From contig JACTVC010000031.1 in NCBI GenBank assembly GCA_018417955.1, positions 1 through 64,000 on the forward strand: 64,000 nt of DNA, in the 5' to 3' direction. The notes beneath the pieces were generated by a model. The model made no database searches and was not told the origin of the DNA. It saw only the letters and a program-made list of their open reading frames with translations. Numbering within the stretch: the first letter of the stretch is position 1; each line of letters begins with the position of its first letter. This DNA is from Laccaria trichodermophora. Taxonomy: Eukaryota > Basidiomycota > Agaricomycetes > Agaricales > Hydnangiaceae. The translations under genes were made by a program, and so were the position numbers. Below are positions 10,223 through 21,400 of this stretch, piece by piece.

Positions 10223-12345
10223 TAGCCACCCGCGGACCCAAAACCGCCGTTGTGCTCAATGGTGCACGGGAGGAAGGATCGTCTTCTGACCCGGTGCGCC
10301 AAACGAATGAGAGGATTGACGCGAGGAAGAAGAACATTGACCTATGGAGGGAAATAAAGAAAGGGTGTTATGATAGCAACGATGGGTAAACGTAAAAGGG
10401 TAGTTACCAAGACATCCACACCGCCGGCATGGCCAGTAACACCCAGACATTCCACCATATCACAGTATTTGTCCTCCTTGCTTCCTATCAACAAGATTTT
10501 TTTCTCTCTTCATTCCGCAAAAAAAAAAAGAGACAAAAACGCACCTCAGCCCACCTCGAAGCCCGATACATACTCCTCATAGTCCCAAACCGCACAATAT
10601 ACATACAACCATACGAAAGACTCATCAACGCACATATCAGTGAAAGAAGCGCGGCGCTCCTCGTGATCGGGTCGTCAGCGGCCTCAGGGATTTGAAATAT
10701 CGTCAGAATGGCTCTGAATTTTTTTGATTATCAATATAAGAGGAAAAGAAAGAAGCAAAGAAACGCACGAAGCTAACAGAGCAGAAACGACATTTAGCGT
10801 CTTCCACTCCCTCAACAACGAATCAATAAACGCCTCCCAAGAGTGTTTGAACCGGATTAGAGAAGGCGAAACGAGCGGTGGCGTCCAATCTTCTGGGAAA
10901 GGAAGGGGCGGGAGGGTAGTAACGTTTGCCTGAGGATACCCAAGTCCATTCGCCGATACCCCTGCACCTTGGTCAGGTGGATACACTCTCGGGTCCATGG
11001 CAGCCAAAGACACTCGCTCTCCAGAGCCACGAAAAGGCTCCGGCCCATTGGCAGGCTCACCATCAACCACACCTTGAACCCCAACCTGAATCGAATCAAT
11101 CATCCTCTCAATATCAGGCCTACTAACCTCCGCATCCTCAAACACCCTCGCAACGCGAGAAAAATACATCGCAGGCAACCTCAACAAAAAATTGAGGTAT
11201 ACCTGTCGAGGCAAGGTATCGCTCAGGAACACGCGTGCAGCTTCACCAAATGATTTGATGGAAGTGATGTTGATGAACATTAAATTGAGGTCGTCGCAGT
11301 TGTAGGGGCCGTTTGATGATGGGTTGGAGGAGGGGGTCCCCGGGCCTGCTGGGCCGGCGCCGTTCTCGAGGTCTGGAGGGGAGGAAGAGGAAAAGCAACA
11401 CCAGGACCAACTCAAGTGCGTACGCCGCTTGAACGGGTTCACGGGCACGAACCTCTCTTCCACGGGACGACCGTGGTGTGTCGTATGGTCTCGGTGTAGC
11501 CCAGCCGACCATTGTTGGAAGATACGTAAAGGGGACGCTGCACGCGACCGGGTGTGGGAGTGGGAGGGGGAGGACGATCTGGAATTCAGGTTTACATCCA
11601 TGTTTGGCGACTTGAAGTCCGCCCCAGGGTGTCTAGCTCTACCTCTTTGCAGATTTGAACGTTCTGATGTGAATGCTGATGAACGAATAGCGGGACTGGA
11701 TGGTATGGGGTCGCTTCCTCTTTCTTGAAGCCGAGAGAACGCTGTGGTGAAAGAATTTCAAAAAAAATTAGGACCTTGATAGAAATTGGAGGACATACCT
11801 TGACCAACGCTTCGCATAGTAGGCAATGACCCACTGCCACTAGTACCATCAAACGAAACCCTCTCCCTCTTCTTGGGTGTTCGAGTCCCTTCCCCATCAG
11901 CATCACTGGACGCACTGCCCACCCTCGTCCTCGGAAACGGAAGACTGTTCATCCCCGCGTTCAAGCCCCCATCCCACACCAAATGATTCAGCGGGGTATT
12001 AGACTCAAAATTGAGGTTATTCGACGAGAACGAAGGGAAAGATGTGCTGCCCGTGAACGCGTCTAGACTACGCCTGTACCCGCGTTTCGTCTGAGCCGTC
12101 GCAAGGCCAAAATTCGTAGGCCGTTGCGTCGACGTCTTGGGAGAGGTCACCGTGCCAGTGGTATGTGTGGGGGCCCCAGGGAGAACGGAAAGCTTGTCGG
12201 ACTCGGAGGATGTGAGCTTTGATGAGGACTTTGTCGGTACATGCCGTTCAGAATCTGAGCTTTCTGTTGTAGTCGTCGGGAAGGTGGTGCTCAAAGGTGG
12301 CTGTAAGTCGTCAGAAACGGCTGGAATTTGGATTTTGAAATCCAT
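10095..12345 (-). CDS. Multipass membrane protein of unknown function (Agaricomycete family)
   Basis: Five exons (12345-11799, 11741-10769, 10713-10545, 10484-10408, 10341-10095) join in phase to 670 aa. The first ~200 residues are disordered and Ser/Thr-rich, starting MDFKIQIPAVSDDL. The middle carries Ser/Arg-rich and Pro-rich linkers and the segment SNGPYNCDDLNL...FGEAARVFLSDTLPRQVY. The C-terminal third holds about four hydrophobic segments (VVSALLASAILTIF; AALLSLICALMSLSYGCMYI; VIWWNVWVLLAMPAVWMSW with SMFFFLASILSFVW; VAITGVLVLGLVYLAMIVK). No enzyme motif is visible. A decayed paralogue lies at 2467-3652. Its 3' end overlaps the convergent gene at 8749-10222 by about 120 coding bases. 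Confidence 0.7.
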
Positions 12346-12770
12346 TCCAATGATCAAGTATGCTTGGTAGACTTGGAGTAAGGAAGGAAAGACCGGAAGA
12401 GAGCACTGTCCATAACTTGAATTTGAGAGACTCGCAGCCACGACGCGTGAGCAGGAAACCCTTCATTAGGCGGTTCCGCTGGAAAGGTCGTACGGTGAGA
12501 GCCCATCGGAAGAAAAAGTGTCAGTCAAGCTGCACACACCGAGTTTTGTTTGCAGTGGTGACTTGGCGCAGCAGAACGCGCCGGTCACAAGAACGTGACG
12601 GTGTCACTCGTTCAAGTTTTTGCAGTCCACCTCAGCCAAATCTCAGCATGTACAAGAACAATCGAAGCTTGACAAACTCGGAAAATGGGTACAGAAGACC
12701 AATCTTGTCATGTTATATAAGAGATCATTATCTTTGATTTTCCGTGGATTGTGTGTAATGCTTTCACCAC
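12346..12770. other. Intergenic stretch
   Basis: This is promoter-side sequence of the 12345 gene and the 3' flank of the F-box-like gene. No gene or repeat was recognised. Confidence 0.4.
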
Positions 12771-13892
12771 TCATGAGTCATCTTCCCTTCCGATCATCAT
12801 GATGCTACCCAGAGTATAGCTCTTTAACCGTTTTGAACTCAGATGGTACAGAATAATCACCCACAGGTAGCTAAGTTTTGGTAAAATTCCAGCTTCAAAA
12901 CCCTCGAACCAATTCCCATCCACTCCACGGCCCAATTCTAGGCGTTCGATACCAGGATGAGCGCGCCAGAAGGAATTTGTGGAGAGCGGATTAGAAACAA
13001 CAATCTCATTGAGAATGAGAGTTCGGAGGTTTGGAATAATGCAGCCACAAAGTTCGCTAAAATCGATTGACTTCCCCCGTATATGATCATCAAGTCGAAG
13101 CTCGAGGGTATGCAATTTTGGTGGGAGTTGTGAAAGACTGATAGTCGATAACGGGTCTGAAACGGTGTCAGCTGCGCTTAATTGAAAAAATCTTATCGGT
13201 GCCTACAGTTGAGTAAAACACCTTCAATACGGATGCTGGTCTGACTCTAGCAAGACTGAATCGGTCACAATGGAATTGACGCATAAAACTGTAACACATG
13301 CCTTCATTAAGAAAATATGAGGTTCTATCCACTCCTTTCGAAATTCCTGTAAAAAATCGGACAACTGCACCCTTTTCAAATTGGGGCATTTTGTCTCCAG
13401 GCTTGTAAAGAATGACGAGGGAAGTTTGAGGAAGAGTCCCGCTGGATCGTTCACTTCTGTCCCATCCCATGCGCAAACGACCTGGACGGTTAAAGACGAG
13501 AGATGCCGTAACCCATCGACAACTATGAATTTCTGAAGGGCATCGAGAGAATTGGGACCGCGGATTGGTGTTTTTATCGAAGACTCGAGGCATATGTGGT
13601 GGATACAATGACTGGGAGACGGGTTTCCTTGTTTCTGGATGTCTTGCACGGTCACAAGCTCAGCCCTTGCGATCAACATATCGAGAAATGTTAACGCTTG
13701 ATCCTCCCCCACAAGCCATACAGTGTCATAGGTAAGATCTGGGAACACAACATCGTAGACGCGATGACAAGTGAGAGCCAGCGAAAGCAAGATCGAAGGA
13801 GGATAGACAAGTGGGAGGTGTTCAATGATCACATGAAACAGCTCCGAGTCTGGAGGAAGTTCGCTGAAGGATGCCGGTGACGATGTGGACAT
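12771..13892 (-). CDS. F-box-like protein with leucine-rich C-terminal half
   Basis: The start MSTSSPASFSELPPDSELFH leads into an F-box-like segment (residues about 10-55: LPPDSELFHVIIEHL...LALTCHRVYDVVFPDLTYD). A central region follows (LQKFIVVDGLRHLSSLTVQV). After an intron of about 50 nt ending near 13160, the frame reads LPPKLHTLELRLDDHI and IPNLRTLILNEIVV, then HPGIERLELGRGVDGN, LRR-like spacing. F-box proteins recruit substrates to SCF ubiquitin ligases and are strongly expanded in mushrooms. Exon limits around 13150-13350 are uncertain, since two frames are open there, and the 3' end may extend beyond 12771. An upstream ATG at 13982 is possible. Confidence 0.55.
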
Positions 13893-14049
13893 GATGACTG
13901 GATGGTAGTAACTTGCAAAATTGCAGATATTGAGTAGGTATTGCGACTGGATCAAGACCTTTCCATAGCCTTCCACTGTCATCCTGTGTGAAAAACGCTT
14001 GAGAAAATATTCGTGGGGTTGTGGGCTCCATTATGTGTCTAAAATCCAT

Positions 14050-14882
14050 CTTAGCTGCTCATCGAATGTCTAGTAACAAACACTGGCGCATACACAAAAA
14101 TCTTGAAGCGGATCAGCATTTGTCATGCACCCTGAAGAAGTTGCGTGAATATACCAAGGGTTAGCGCAAGCGTAAGGTGCAAGTCGGAACTCACCTCACA
14201 AGTCGCGTAAACGTCCGAAAAGCGGAAAGGCCAAGCACAAGTACTAGATTGCGATGAGATAGTACATATACCAAGTTGATAGAAGTCGAAGCCGGGAGAC
14301 GAGACTAGAACAAAGCCTAGAAGGGCGAGGAGGATGCAGCAGGAAGCTCAAAGGTATGGCGCGGCAGAGAGTATGGAATCGAGCCCCACTCGTGCTATGC
14401 AGAGCTGGCAGAAGGACGAGAACATACTGGATGATAAACGTACGTTCACCAATGAGCCATAGTGTTCACCCTTCCGTCCTGAGAACTTCGGCGGGTAGTA
14501 ACCTAAGTAACCTCAGCCTCACAACTTGAAGTTTTCTGCGCCTACGTTCTTCGAAAGGGTTCCTGGATTAAGAAAAATTCAAAGTGAAAATTGTATCGAT
14601 GACGCGTGACGTCACTCAAGGAAAGTCTAGTCTCTCGAAGACAGTGAATTTCAAGTGAATTCGAAGTCGCACCTTGGTTCACGATAATATGAAAGGAAAG
14701 TCGCGTTTGCTGCTACTCAGTGAACAAAGTAACAAGCAACATCCAGCGGAAGTCCATCACAACTTGAATTAGGGTATGTACAAGAGTAACAAGAAATTGT
14801 ATCAGATACAGTGATGATGAAGCTGATCGTAGGCAAATCGTGGGTATTGATCAGCAAAAGACGAGCTTGCTCCGCAATAACT
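14050..14882. other. 830-bp interval without recognised gene
   Basis: It lies upstream of the F-box-like gene and downstream of the apyrase gene. I see no ORF, tRNA or repeat I can support. Confidence 0.4.
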
Positions 14883-16556
14883 TCACAACTTCATTGAACC
14901 ACTGCCCAATAAACCCACCTGCCTCGCCGTTGCGCGAGATCCCCTAAAGCGTCGACGAACAAAGATCCACAGAACAAACAGCACAGCAGCGAAGCCAGCA
15001 AGGTTGACAACACTAACTGTCACATTTCTACCAGCACTAGCACGCGCCGAGTCCAATGCGTCCGCAACGCTTGCAAACGGCGCCAATTCACCAGCACCCA
15101 AATCCACCGCTCCAACCTCGAAAATCCGCTTCGACACAACCCCAAACGTCTCCCCCCTCCCCTCACCCAAGCTCAATGGCTCAACGGCACCTCTACACCC
15201 CTTCACGCCCCCATTCCTCGCAATCAACACCGCAGCACCCATCGTCCAACTCGAACGTTCCTCCATCTCTCTCCCGTTCGGAAACCTCAACATCCCCTTG
15301 AGAACCTGCACCTTATCCATCCCAAACCCACTCTCGTCATCATGTAAAACCGTCAGCATCCAGGCTGCCTTGAAACACCACGCGTGGCTGAACTTGGTTA
15401 CTTCTCCATCGAAGAATCCTGTGCAGTACCGCTCCACAGCTGCCGTGAACAGTCTTCGGTTGTAGGGTTCGGAAATAAGATACCCCGCCCCAGGTTTCGC
15501 CGCGAAAAACTCGTACGTATACTGCAGATTCGCGACTCTCCAATAAAAAGGTTCGAAGTTTCTTGGACGAATGGGTAATAAGGCATCGGTGGGCCCTCTT
15601 TCGCGCCTTGCGTTAAGATCCGTTTGGCGAGTGAGAGGCAGGTCCGGAAGTCGCCTGTTCCGATGATCCCTTTGATATGTGCATCGGGTGCTCCGCGCGG
15701 AAGACATGGGTTCCCAACGCTGCCATCACCACCACCAGCGGCACGGGCCTCGTTCCAGATAATATTCCTCAACTCTGCATAAACGGAATCAGCACCGAAC
15801 CCATCCCACGTCTCCGAATAAACTTCGTCGGCGGCACCTCCTTTCGCAATGCAAACCTTGGCATTCCCACCGCCCGTACCCGTACCCGCTGAATTCCTCC
15901 CAGCACCATAGGCAATCTGCACGCTAGCCCCACCAACCTCAAATAACCCCTGCGTCCCCTCATCACCGCCATAATTCAACGCAACCCAGCCAAGCACGCC
16001 CTCCGTCCTCCCACTTATAACCCTAACATTCTCCTCCCTCGTCCCCGCGTCAAACAACGGGAACTTTTGGGTGTCATTCAGGACATTGTGGGCCGTTTGC
16101 AGGAGGGGAAGTTGGGAGGTCTCCGAGAGGAGGCGCATGCCGCCTGTTGCGAGGAGGTAGACTGGGACGCTTGATTCTTGAAATGAGGGGTTGATGACTT
16201 GGAGGAAGGAGTGTGCACCCTCGAGAAGGGGGAGGAGGTACGGTTCGGTTTTTTCAGGCGTCATTTTTGCGAAACCTTTCATATCACGTTAATTAGATTT
16301 GACAACTTCAAACTCGAACGCAAAAACAGAAAAACTTACCAGGCGTGTGCTCAAGAACCACCGACCCCTTCTTCTCTTTCGCCAGTGCCTCTTCATCGGG
16401 GTACACTTTGGTGACTTTCAAATTCTCGTCTCCCTGACTGGCGTCCCAGCTATACACGTATACACGCGTCGCGGAGGATCCTGCGTCTAGGACGGTTGCG
16501 TATCTGAGTTTTAAAGGGAGAGGGGAGGGGGGGAGGAGAGTTAGGGTTGATGACAT
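14883..16556 (-). CDS. GDA1/CD39 nucleoside phosphatase (Ynd1-type apyrase), 2-nt frameshift
   Basis: Exon 1 is 16556-16340 and exon 2 is 16275-14883, with a 64-nt intron (TPG|F). Apyrase conserved regions appear in order: ACR1 VLDAGSSATRVYVYSW (about residue 22), ACR3 YLLATGGMRLL, ACR4 EGVLGWVALNY, ACR5 GLFEVGGASVQIAY. A C-terminal TM helix follows (NLAGFAAVLFVLWIFV) with RRRFRGSR, as in Golgi Ynd1-type enzymes that hydrolyse NDPs/NTPs for glycosylation. The frame breaks once. After NLFIG the continuation VANLQYTYEFFA lies in another frame because GGAGAGTC at about 15536-15545 has 2 nt too many. With the extra pair ignored, the protein is about 535 aa. A pseudogene, strain-specific lesion or sequence error are all possible. 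Confidence 0.85.
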
Positions 16557-16626
16557 TGTCGCTTGAGAGGTCGTGTCCAGATAACTTGTGGAGAGTTACT
16601 ATGTTGCGGGGGGGAATACCGCTGGT

Positions 16627-16685
16627 ATTTATGCAAATCGGAACCCGTCATAATCCAGGGATGAAGGGCCCTGGTTTGCATAAAT
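16627..16685. promoter_or_regulatory. Nested inverted repeat upstream of the apyrase gene
   Basis: Perfect 11-bp arms ATTTATGCAAA (16627-16637) and TTTGCATAAAT (16675-16685) enclose a smaller hairpin CCAGGG (16655-16660)/CCCTGG (16669-16674). It sits 70-130 bp upstream of the ATG at 16556. It could be an operator-like site for a dimeric factor; this is inferred from symmetry only. Confidence 0.4.
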
Positions 16686-16699
16686 TAGATTTGCTGTAC

Positions 16700-18200
16700 C
16701 GGAGGAGGAAAAAGCCCGGTGACGGTACCTACCTAGGCACGTCGCACAGGCACCACGAGCTCGACGCGTCCATTCGATTCTTTAACGTATGTTGAATGTT
16801 CATAAGGCAAGGTATTATGTGAGGGTCTGGGAACTTGAAGAGCCCCAAACGTCTCGATGGACAACTTCACAGGACCCAGATCTACAGTGCAAAACCCCTT
16901 GCTACATCGGTACCAAAAGTTCTCCTATGGGACAATCATCACCATCGAGTCACTCGATTGATATTATAATAGACCAAGTTACCCCGCAAGGCTTTCTTTG
17001 GCCTGGTATTTCCGAAATCGAGGGTCTGGGAGCGTGTGCTATTTTACGCGCAACGGGAGTGGGGAGCCCATGATAGCAGACGGAGAGTCGACGCTGGTAG
17101 ATAGATGGTGGAGTTGGTTTGAAGTTCTGGAAATTCCTGGTCTGACGTTAGTCCCACATAAGATGAAGCGAAATGCGAAGACGAATCTTACATTGAATTT
17201 CCCCGTTACCTTGGTATGTAGATAGTCGAGTCTTTAAATCGTGGTTGAATTTGGAAAGCCGGACAAACTTCTTGACCTCGTGCATTCGGTTTCTGCTGCT
17301 GGCTTGGCGTTGTTTCAAGTAGACGAGTTAATGAAGGTACGCCCATTATTATCTCCAACGTTTGCATTCTTGAGTTCTAGGCACAGTACCTCTCCTGACA
17401 CGCCTGCCTGGCGTTCGAGTACAGGCCCAAGCACAAGCATTACGCCTTGCATCAGCTTGGGGCGTGGTGACTTCGACAAGAAGGGTGTTGAAAGTCAAGG
17501 AGGCGTCGAAGGACAAGGTACTTACGAGAGTCATTTCCTGTGGAACATTTTTTACGCCAGCGCTGTGGCTACAGTTCTCCGACGCCGCAGGGGCCAAGGG
17601 TTGGGCGGCGTTGGCTTCGAGTAGTAGCCTACTAGCTCATGAGGATTAGCTGCCGATCGCAGTCCATGTTTGCCTGCTTTTGACGGAAATGAAACCGGAA
17701 CATTTTGGGGTAACGAAACGTCGCGGAATCACTGCAAGAACGTCCGAAACATGTAGTATTTCACGACAGAAGTAACTGTCATGCTCACCTCTCGCCCGAC
17801 GTACAACCCCCAATTCGATGTTCATGTGAAGCACATCAAGCCGTCGAAATACACCACCACGAGCAGGAATCTAGGAGGGAGACACCAACTTGTGGTCGTG
17901 CAATTCTCGTACGCCGTAAGCCGTACAGGGTAGTTTGGAGATACCACTGGCATGTCGTTGTTGGAAGAGTAGCGGGAGGATAGAGTTCGTGCAGTTGGAC
18001 GGCTGATCGAGATGACTGGTGTCCTCGAAACTTTGGTTCGTCGTAAAAGCGGGTTCCGAGGGTAAGGAGCTTTTTCGTAGGCCTCTGCGCCTTACGATCC
18101 TTCCATCTCGGCCCCGCCGTCCAGAGCTCCGCTCGAAATCTTCACAAATGCTTTCGCGTGCCATTCTTCACTCGGTGCTATCGATTTAGCGGATGCCGGT
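16700..18200. repeat. Dispersed repeat modules shared with 42, 47 and 50 kb
   Basis: Two modules recur. One, at about 17455-17610, contains GTGGTGACTTCGA, GGTACTTAC and CAGTTCTCCGACGCCGCA, and matches about 47635-47775. The other, at about 17680-18060, contains GAAACCGGAAC, AACGAAACGT, GTAGTATTTCACGAC, CACCTCTCGCCCGA and GATCGAGATGACTGGTGTC. It matches about 41970-42290 (inverted), 47025-47135 and 50050-50360. Minus-strand peptides such as DTSHLDQ-NCTNSI and QQR recur between copies, so it may include an exon of an unrecognised gene. Confidence 0.5.
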
Positions 18201-18829
18201 GTTAGATAAGTGTTGGCACGTGAGGTGTTTCGTGAGACGTTTCAACCGTGTTGCTTCTTGTCTCCGACAACCACCTTTTCTGCAACACGGTAAGCCCTTC
18301 TACAGTCTCAATCGTTTGTTGGGCTGACAACTCTCGCATGCAGAATAGTGATTGTCAGAGGCTCCGCCTCGTTTCTCTACATTTCAGTTAATCACTATTC
18401 TAGCGTGAGTTATCGCTTTCAAGGTTCAGACATCCATTATCTGATCTGCCTTCACTGTACAGTCACGCAATAATTTATTGGCCTCGCCAATAATTTCCGA
18501 TTCTTCGTGACTCTCATACAGTAAGGCATCCCCTGGCGTCGCCATATTGCACGGATTCTGACCTTCCAATGGTTGAAATTCAGACTTTCAACCCTTTTTT
18601 CGTCGCCCACCCACCTCATCCCTATTTCTTCTCATAATGTTATTGAAAACTAAAATAGTGTACAGTAGTTGTATTAGTTAGCTCTTTCCGCTCCGTCACC
18701 CAATCAAAATGTGACGGAGCCAGCCCAATTCTCCCGTCTCACATTTCCATAAAGGGTAATTATTACAAATTAGGCCCCTTGCGGGGGGATATATTGCACG
18801 ACGATCCATGGACATATATGCCGGTTTGG

Positions 18830-19229
18830 TGTAGTGGTTGTTTGTACTGTGTTAGTGATGCTTATGAAAGGTCTGGGGTTCAACTCTGGATCCTCCACAT
18901 CTTTTTTCTGGATAGGATAATTATTTTATTTGTTAGGTTAGGTGGTTAGGGTTTTTCTCTTCGCGTGTTTAGGAGGTTAGGGGTTAGCAGTTAGGGTTTA
19001 TTAATGGTTAGGGTTGGGGATATTTTTCTCCCTGCATGGTAGTGTGTTCTTGGTTAGGAGGTTAGGTTAGGAGGTTAGTGGTTAGTGGTTAGGGTAGGAG
19101 GTTAGGGTGGGTTAGGTGCTCGAGACGACTTAGGGCAATGGCACATTGCCCTTAGTCGTATAATTACCATATATGGAGTGTTGGTGATTGCCAGCACATC
19201 ACATGTGTGAGACAGGGGGAGAGTTAGGA
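18830..19229. mobile_element. tRNA-headed SINE-like element, copy 2
   Basis: It shares with 3738-4246 the head GCCGGTTTGGTGTAGTGGTT, a B-box-like GGGGTTCAACTC, the GTTAGG-rich body, and the GACTTAGGGCAATG hairpin (here with one arm mismatch). It also shares the terminal block CATATATGGAG...GCCAGCACATCAC...GAGACAGGGGGAGA. It is about 110 bp shorter because of fewer TTAGG-type repeats and the loss of the first hairpin. Confidence 0.65.
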
Positions 19230-19427
19230 CCGTTGTTCAACAGTAGTGTGTCAGGCAGGATAGTAATGTGTCTTTTGAGCTTGTAAGGAGCAAGAAAGTT
19301 GTGGAGACACCTAGTGGAGTGCACTACATGTGTGCTGTAATTGTCACTGAGTCAGCCAAGTAAATGACAGATATGGAGTCAGAGCCTGATGCACCTTGGC
19401 TCTGGAAAACATTCTCCTACTTGAAAC

Positions 19428-20239
19428 CAAGGGGGTGGCGGAACGTGGATTTTGGATATACAGTCACATTACGAATTAAAGCGACCTCAGCCTACCCCCC
19501 CCCCACCTCCTACCCCCCAAAAAAGGAAACTTCCGACTTTCTATGTCAAAAACATACCCAAATAAGTAGTATGTTACATTTTTGGATCTGTTACTACCTG
19601 TGACGACACTTCATCCCCATATCCATACAAGTCAGACACATTTCGTGGCTCTCGAATCTGTTTGTCGAGCTTGACACCACCTGTACTGCTGAATGGAGGA
19701 GCGGTGGCGCGCTTGTCATTGGAGGAGCTTGAGGGATTTTTGGTCCAAAGAGGAGTGAATGGATCATGATGGTATGTTTTGCTGCTGTCTTGACTAGATG
19801 GTGGCTTCGCATGCTCTCGATCCAATATGCTGCTGCAAACTTGCTTGACCGCCTGTTCCAACATTTCTCACATTCTGGGCAACAAAGCTTGCTGTCGCTC
19901 GTAAACCCCAACACTTGTCTGTAATAGAGTATCGGTTTAGAGTATATATGTAAAATCAATGTAAAATAGGGACTTACTTCTTCTTTGCCATACTTTTAGC
20001 AAACATGAGCAACATTATAAAAAGTTTGTTGACTTTTTTTTGGCTCTCAGTCAAATTTTCAGACAGTAAATACGTAAATTAGGGGTTTTCCGTGTATCTG
20101 AACCTCCCAACTTCTTTGGGAGCGCGATTTGGCTTATTGGCAAGACTTTTCCAAAATAGGTCACAAAAAATATTTTGACCCCCTAGCGGAGCCCCCCCCC
20201 TAACCCTATATCCGGGATCCACGTTCCGCCACCCCCTTG
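19428..20239. mobile_element. hAT-like non-autonomous element, copy 2 (812 bp, inverted)
   Basis: The TIRs CAAGGGGGTGGCGGAACGTG are the same as in copy 1, flanked by a perfect 8-bp duplication CTTGAAAC (19420-19427 and 20240-20247). Orientation is opposite to copy 1. Its interior differs from copy 1. On the minus strand it contains a short intron-bearing ORF: MLLMFAKSMAKKK, then GTAAGT...TTACAG, then a frame with CCPECEKCWNRR or, in another frame, a 90-residue Ser-rich peptide. The internal ORF may be captured host sequence; no transposase is present. Confidence 0.9.
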
Positions 20240-20247
20240 CTTGAAAC

Positions 20248-21400
20248 ATCGCAAGAGCAGTGGAAAACGAGTGCACGAGTAGCAGAGATGATGCAGTCAA
20301 CAAGGTTATGGTGATTGAAATCAAAAGTTTTCAGAATGTCGGACCGCCCGCTGACCTGGCTGCAAGCCCCAGGGCTCTTAGCCTTGAGGCTCCTTTGGAA
20401 AACACTGCTGAGGCTCTTATGTGCAGCCACAACTAAATGTGACGAGGTGATGGGTCCGTCACGTTGGTGTCGCTTCTCTGTTTCCCTTCTGTACTTATCA
20501 TGTCACTCGCAAACATTCAGTTCCACATATATACAATTTATTTAGAGCATTAAACACACAAAAATTTCTTTGCCACATCATGCTTGAGTGGTACTGTCAT
20601 GTGACCATTATTGGGTCACTTTAGCTTAAATTGCAGATTGCATGCCTCCCTCTCATTGGGAGCACATAAAATTTTGTGAGTGAGTAGGAGGAAACATATA
20701 CATATTGTATCTATAAGTTTTATTCTGGAGGGATGCTTTTGGGTAGTGTTAAAATGCCTTGACCCATTTGCCCTGAATTGGTCAGCACCCATAAGCCAAC
20801 TGTAAAATATTCTTAGACACCTCATATTCTCTTTATCTTATTTAAAATTTTGTGTGCAAGTTACCAATACCTCCACTGTAAACTCTCAAAGATATTTGTG
20901 TCAATAGAGGTTAGCACTGTGGAGAGAAATGGTCATCAATTAGATAGACTTGCTTTGATGGGCAAACTTGGCAAAACAACAATGTGACCATATTATCTCC
21001 CTTATATCTCAGCTCATGCTCAACGTTCTATCCAATAAATCTCCACACACAGCCACATGTACATTGTCAAACTCTGTTCAAATTTTCAAATGCATAGCAT
21101 GGATCATTGTGGTGCTATAGCTTGTTGACCCGTTAGTGCTGATGACCTGTTAGGGGTCACATGACAGTAGTTACTGGTGCTAATTGGTAGTTCAATGTCA
21201 GAGGGTCATTGCTACAATGTTGGTGGAGAGACCTAAGGCAAGACCTCAACTGTGTGCAAGCCAATTGAAAAGAAAAAGGGGGGAAGCAAGTAGGATACCA
21301 GACATATTGAGCTGCTGCAACTCAGCTCTCACTTCTCTTTGTCCCTGTCAGCTGGAGAAGGTTTTTTTCTTTTCAAATCTGGTTTGCACTATTGGCTTGT
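20248..21400. other. AT-rich spacer
   Basis: CpG-poor sequence without recognisable coding potential. Short open frames lack any family feature. Confidence 0.4.
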
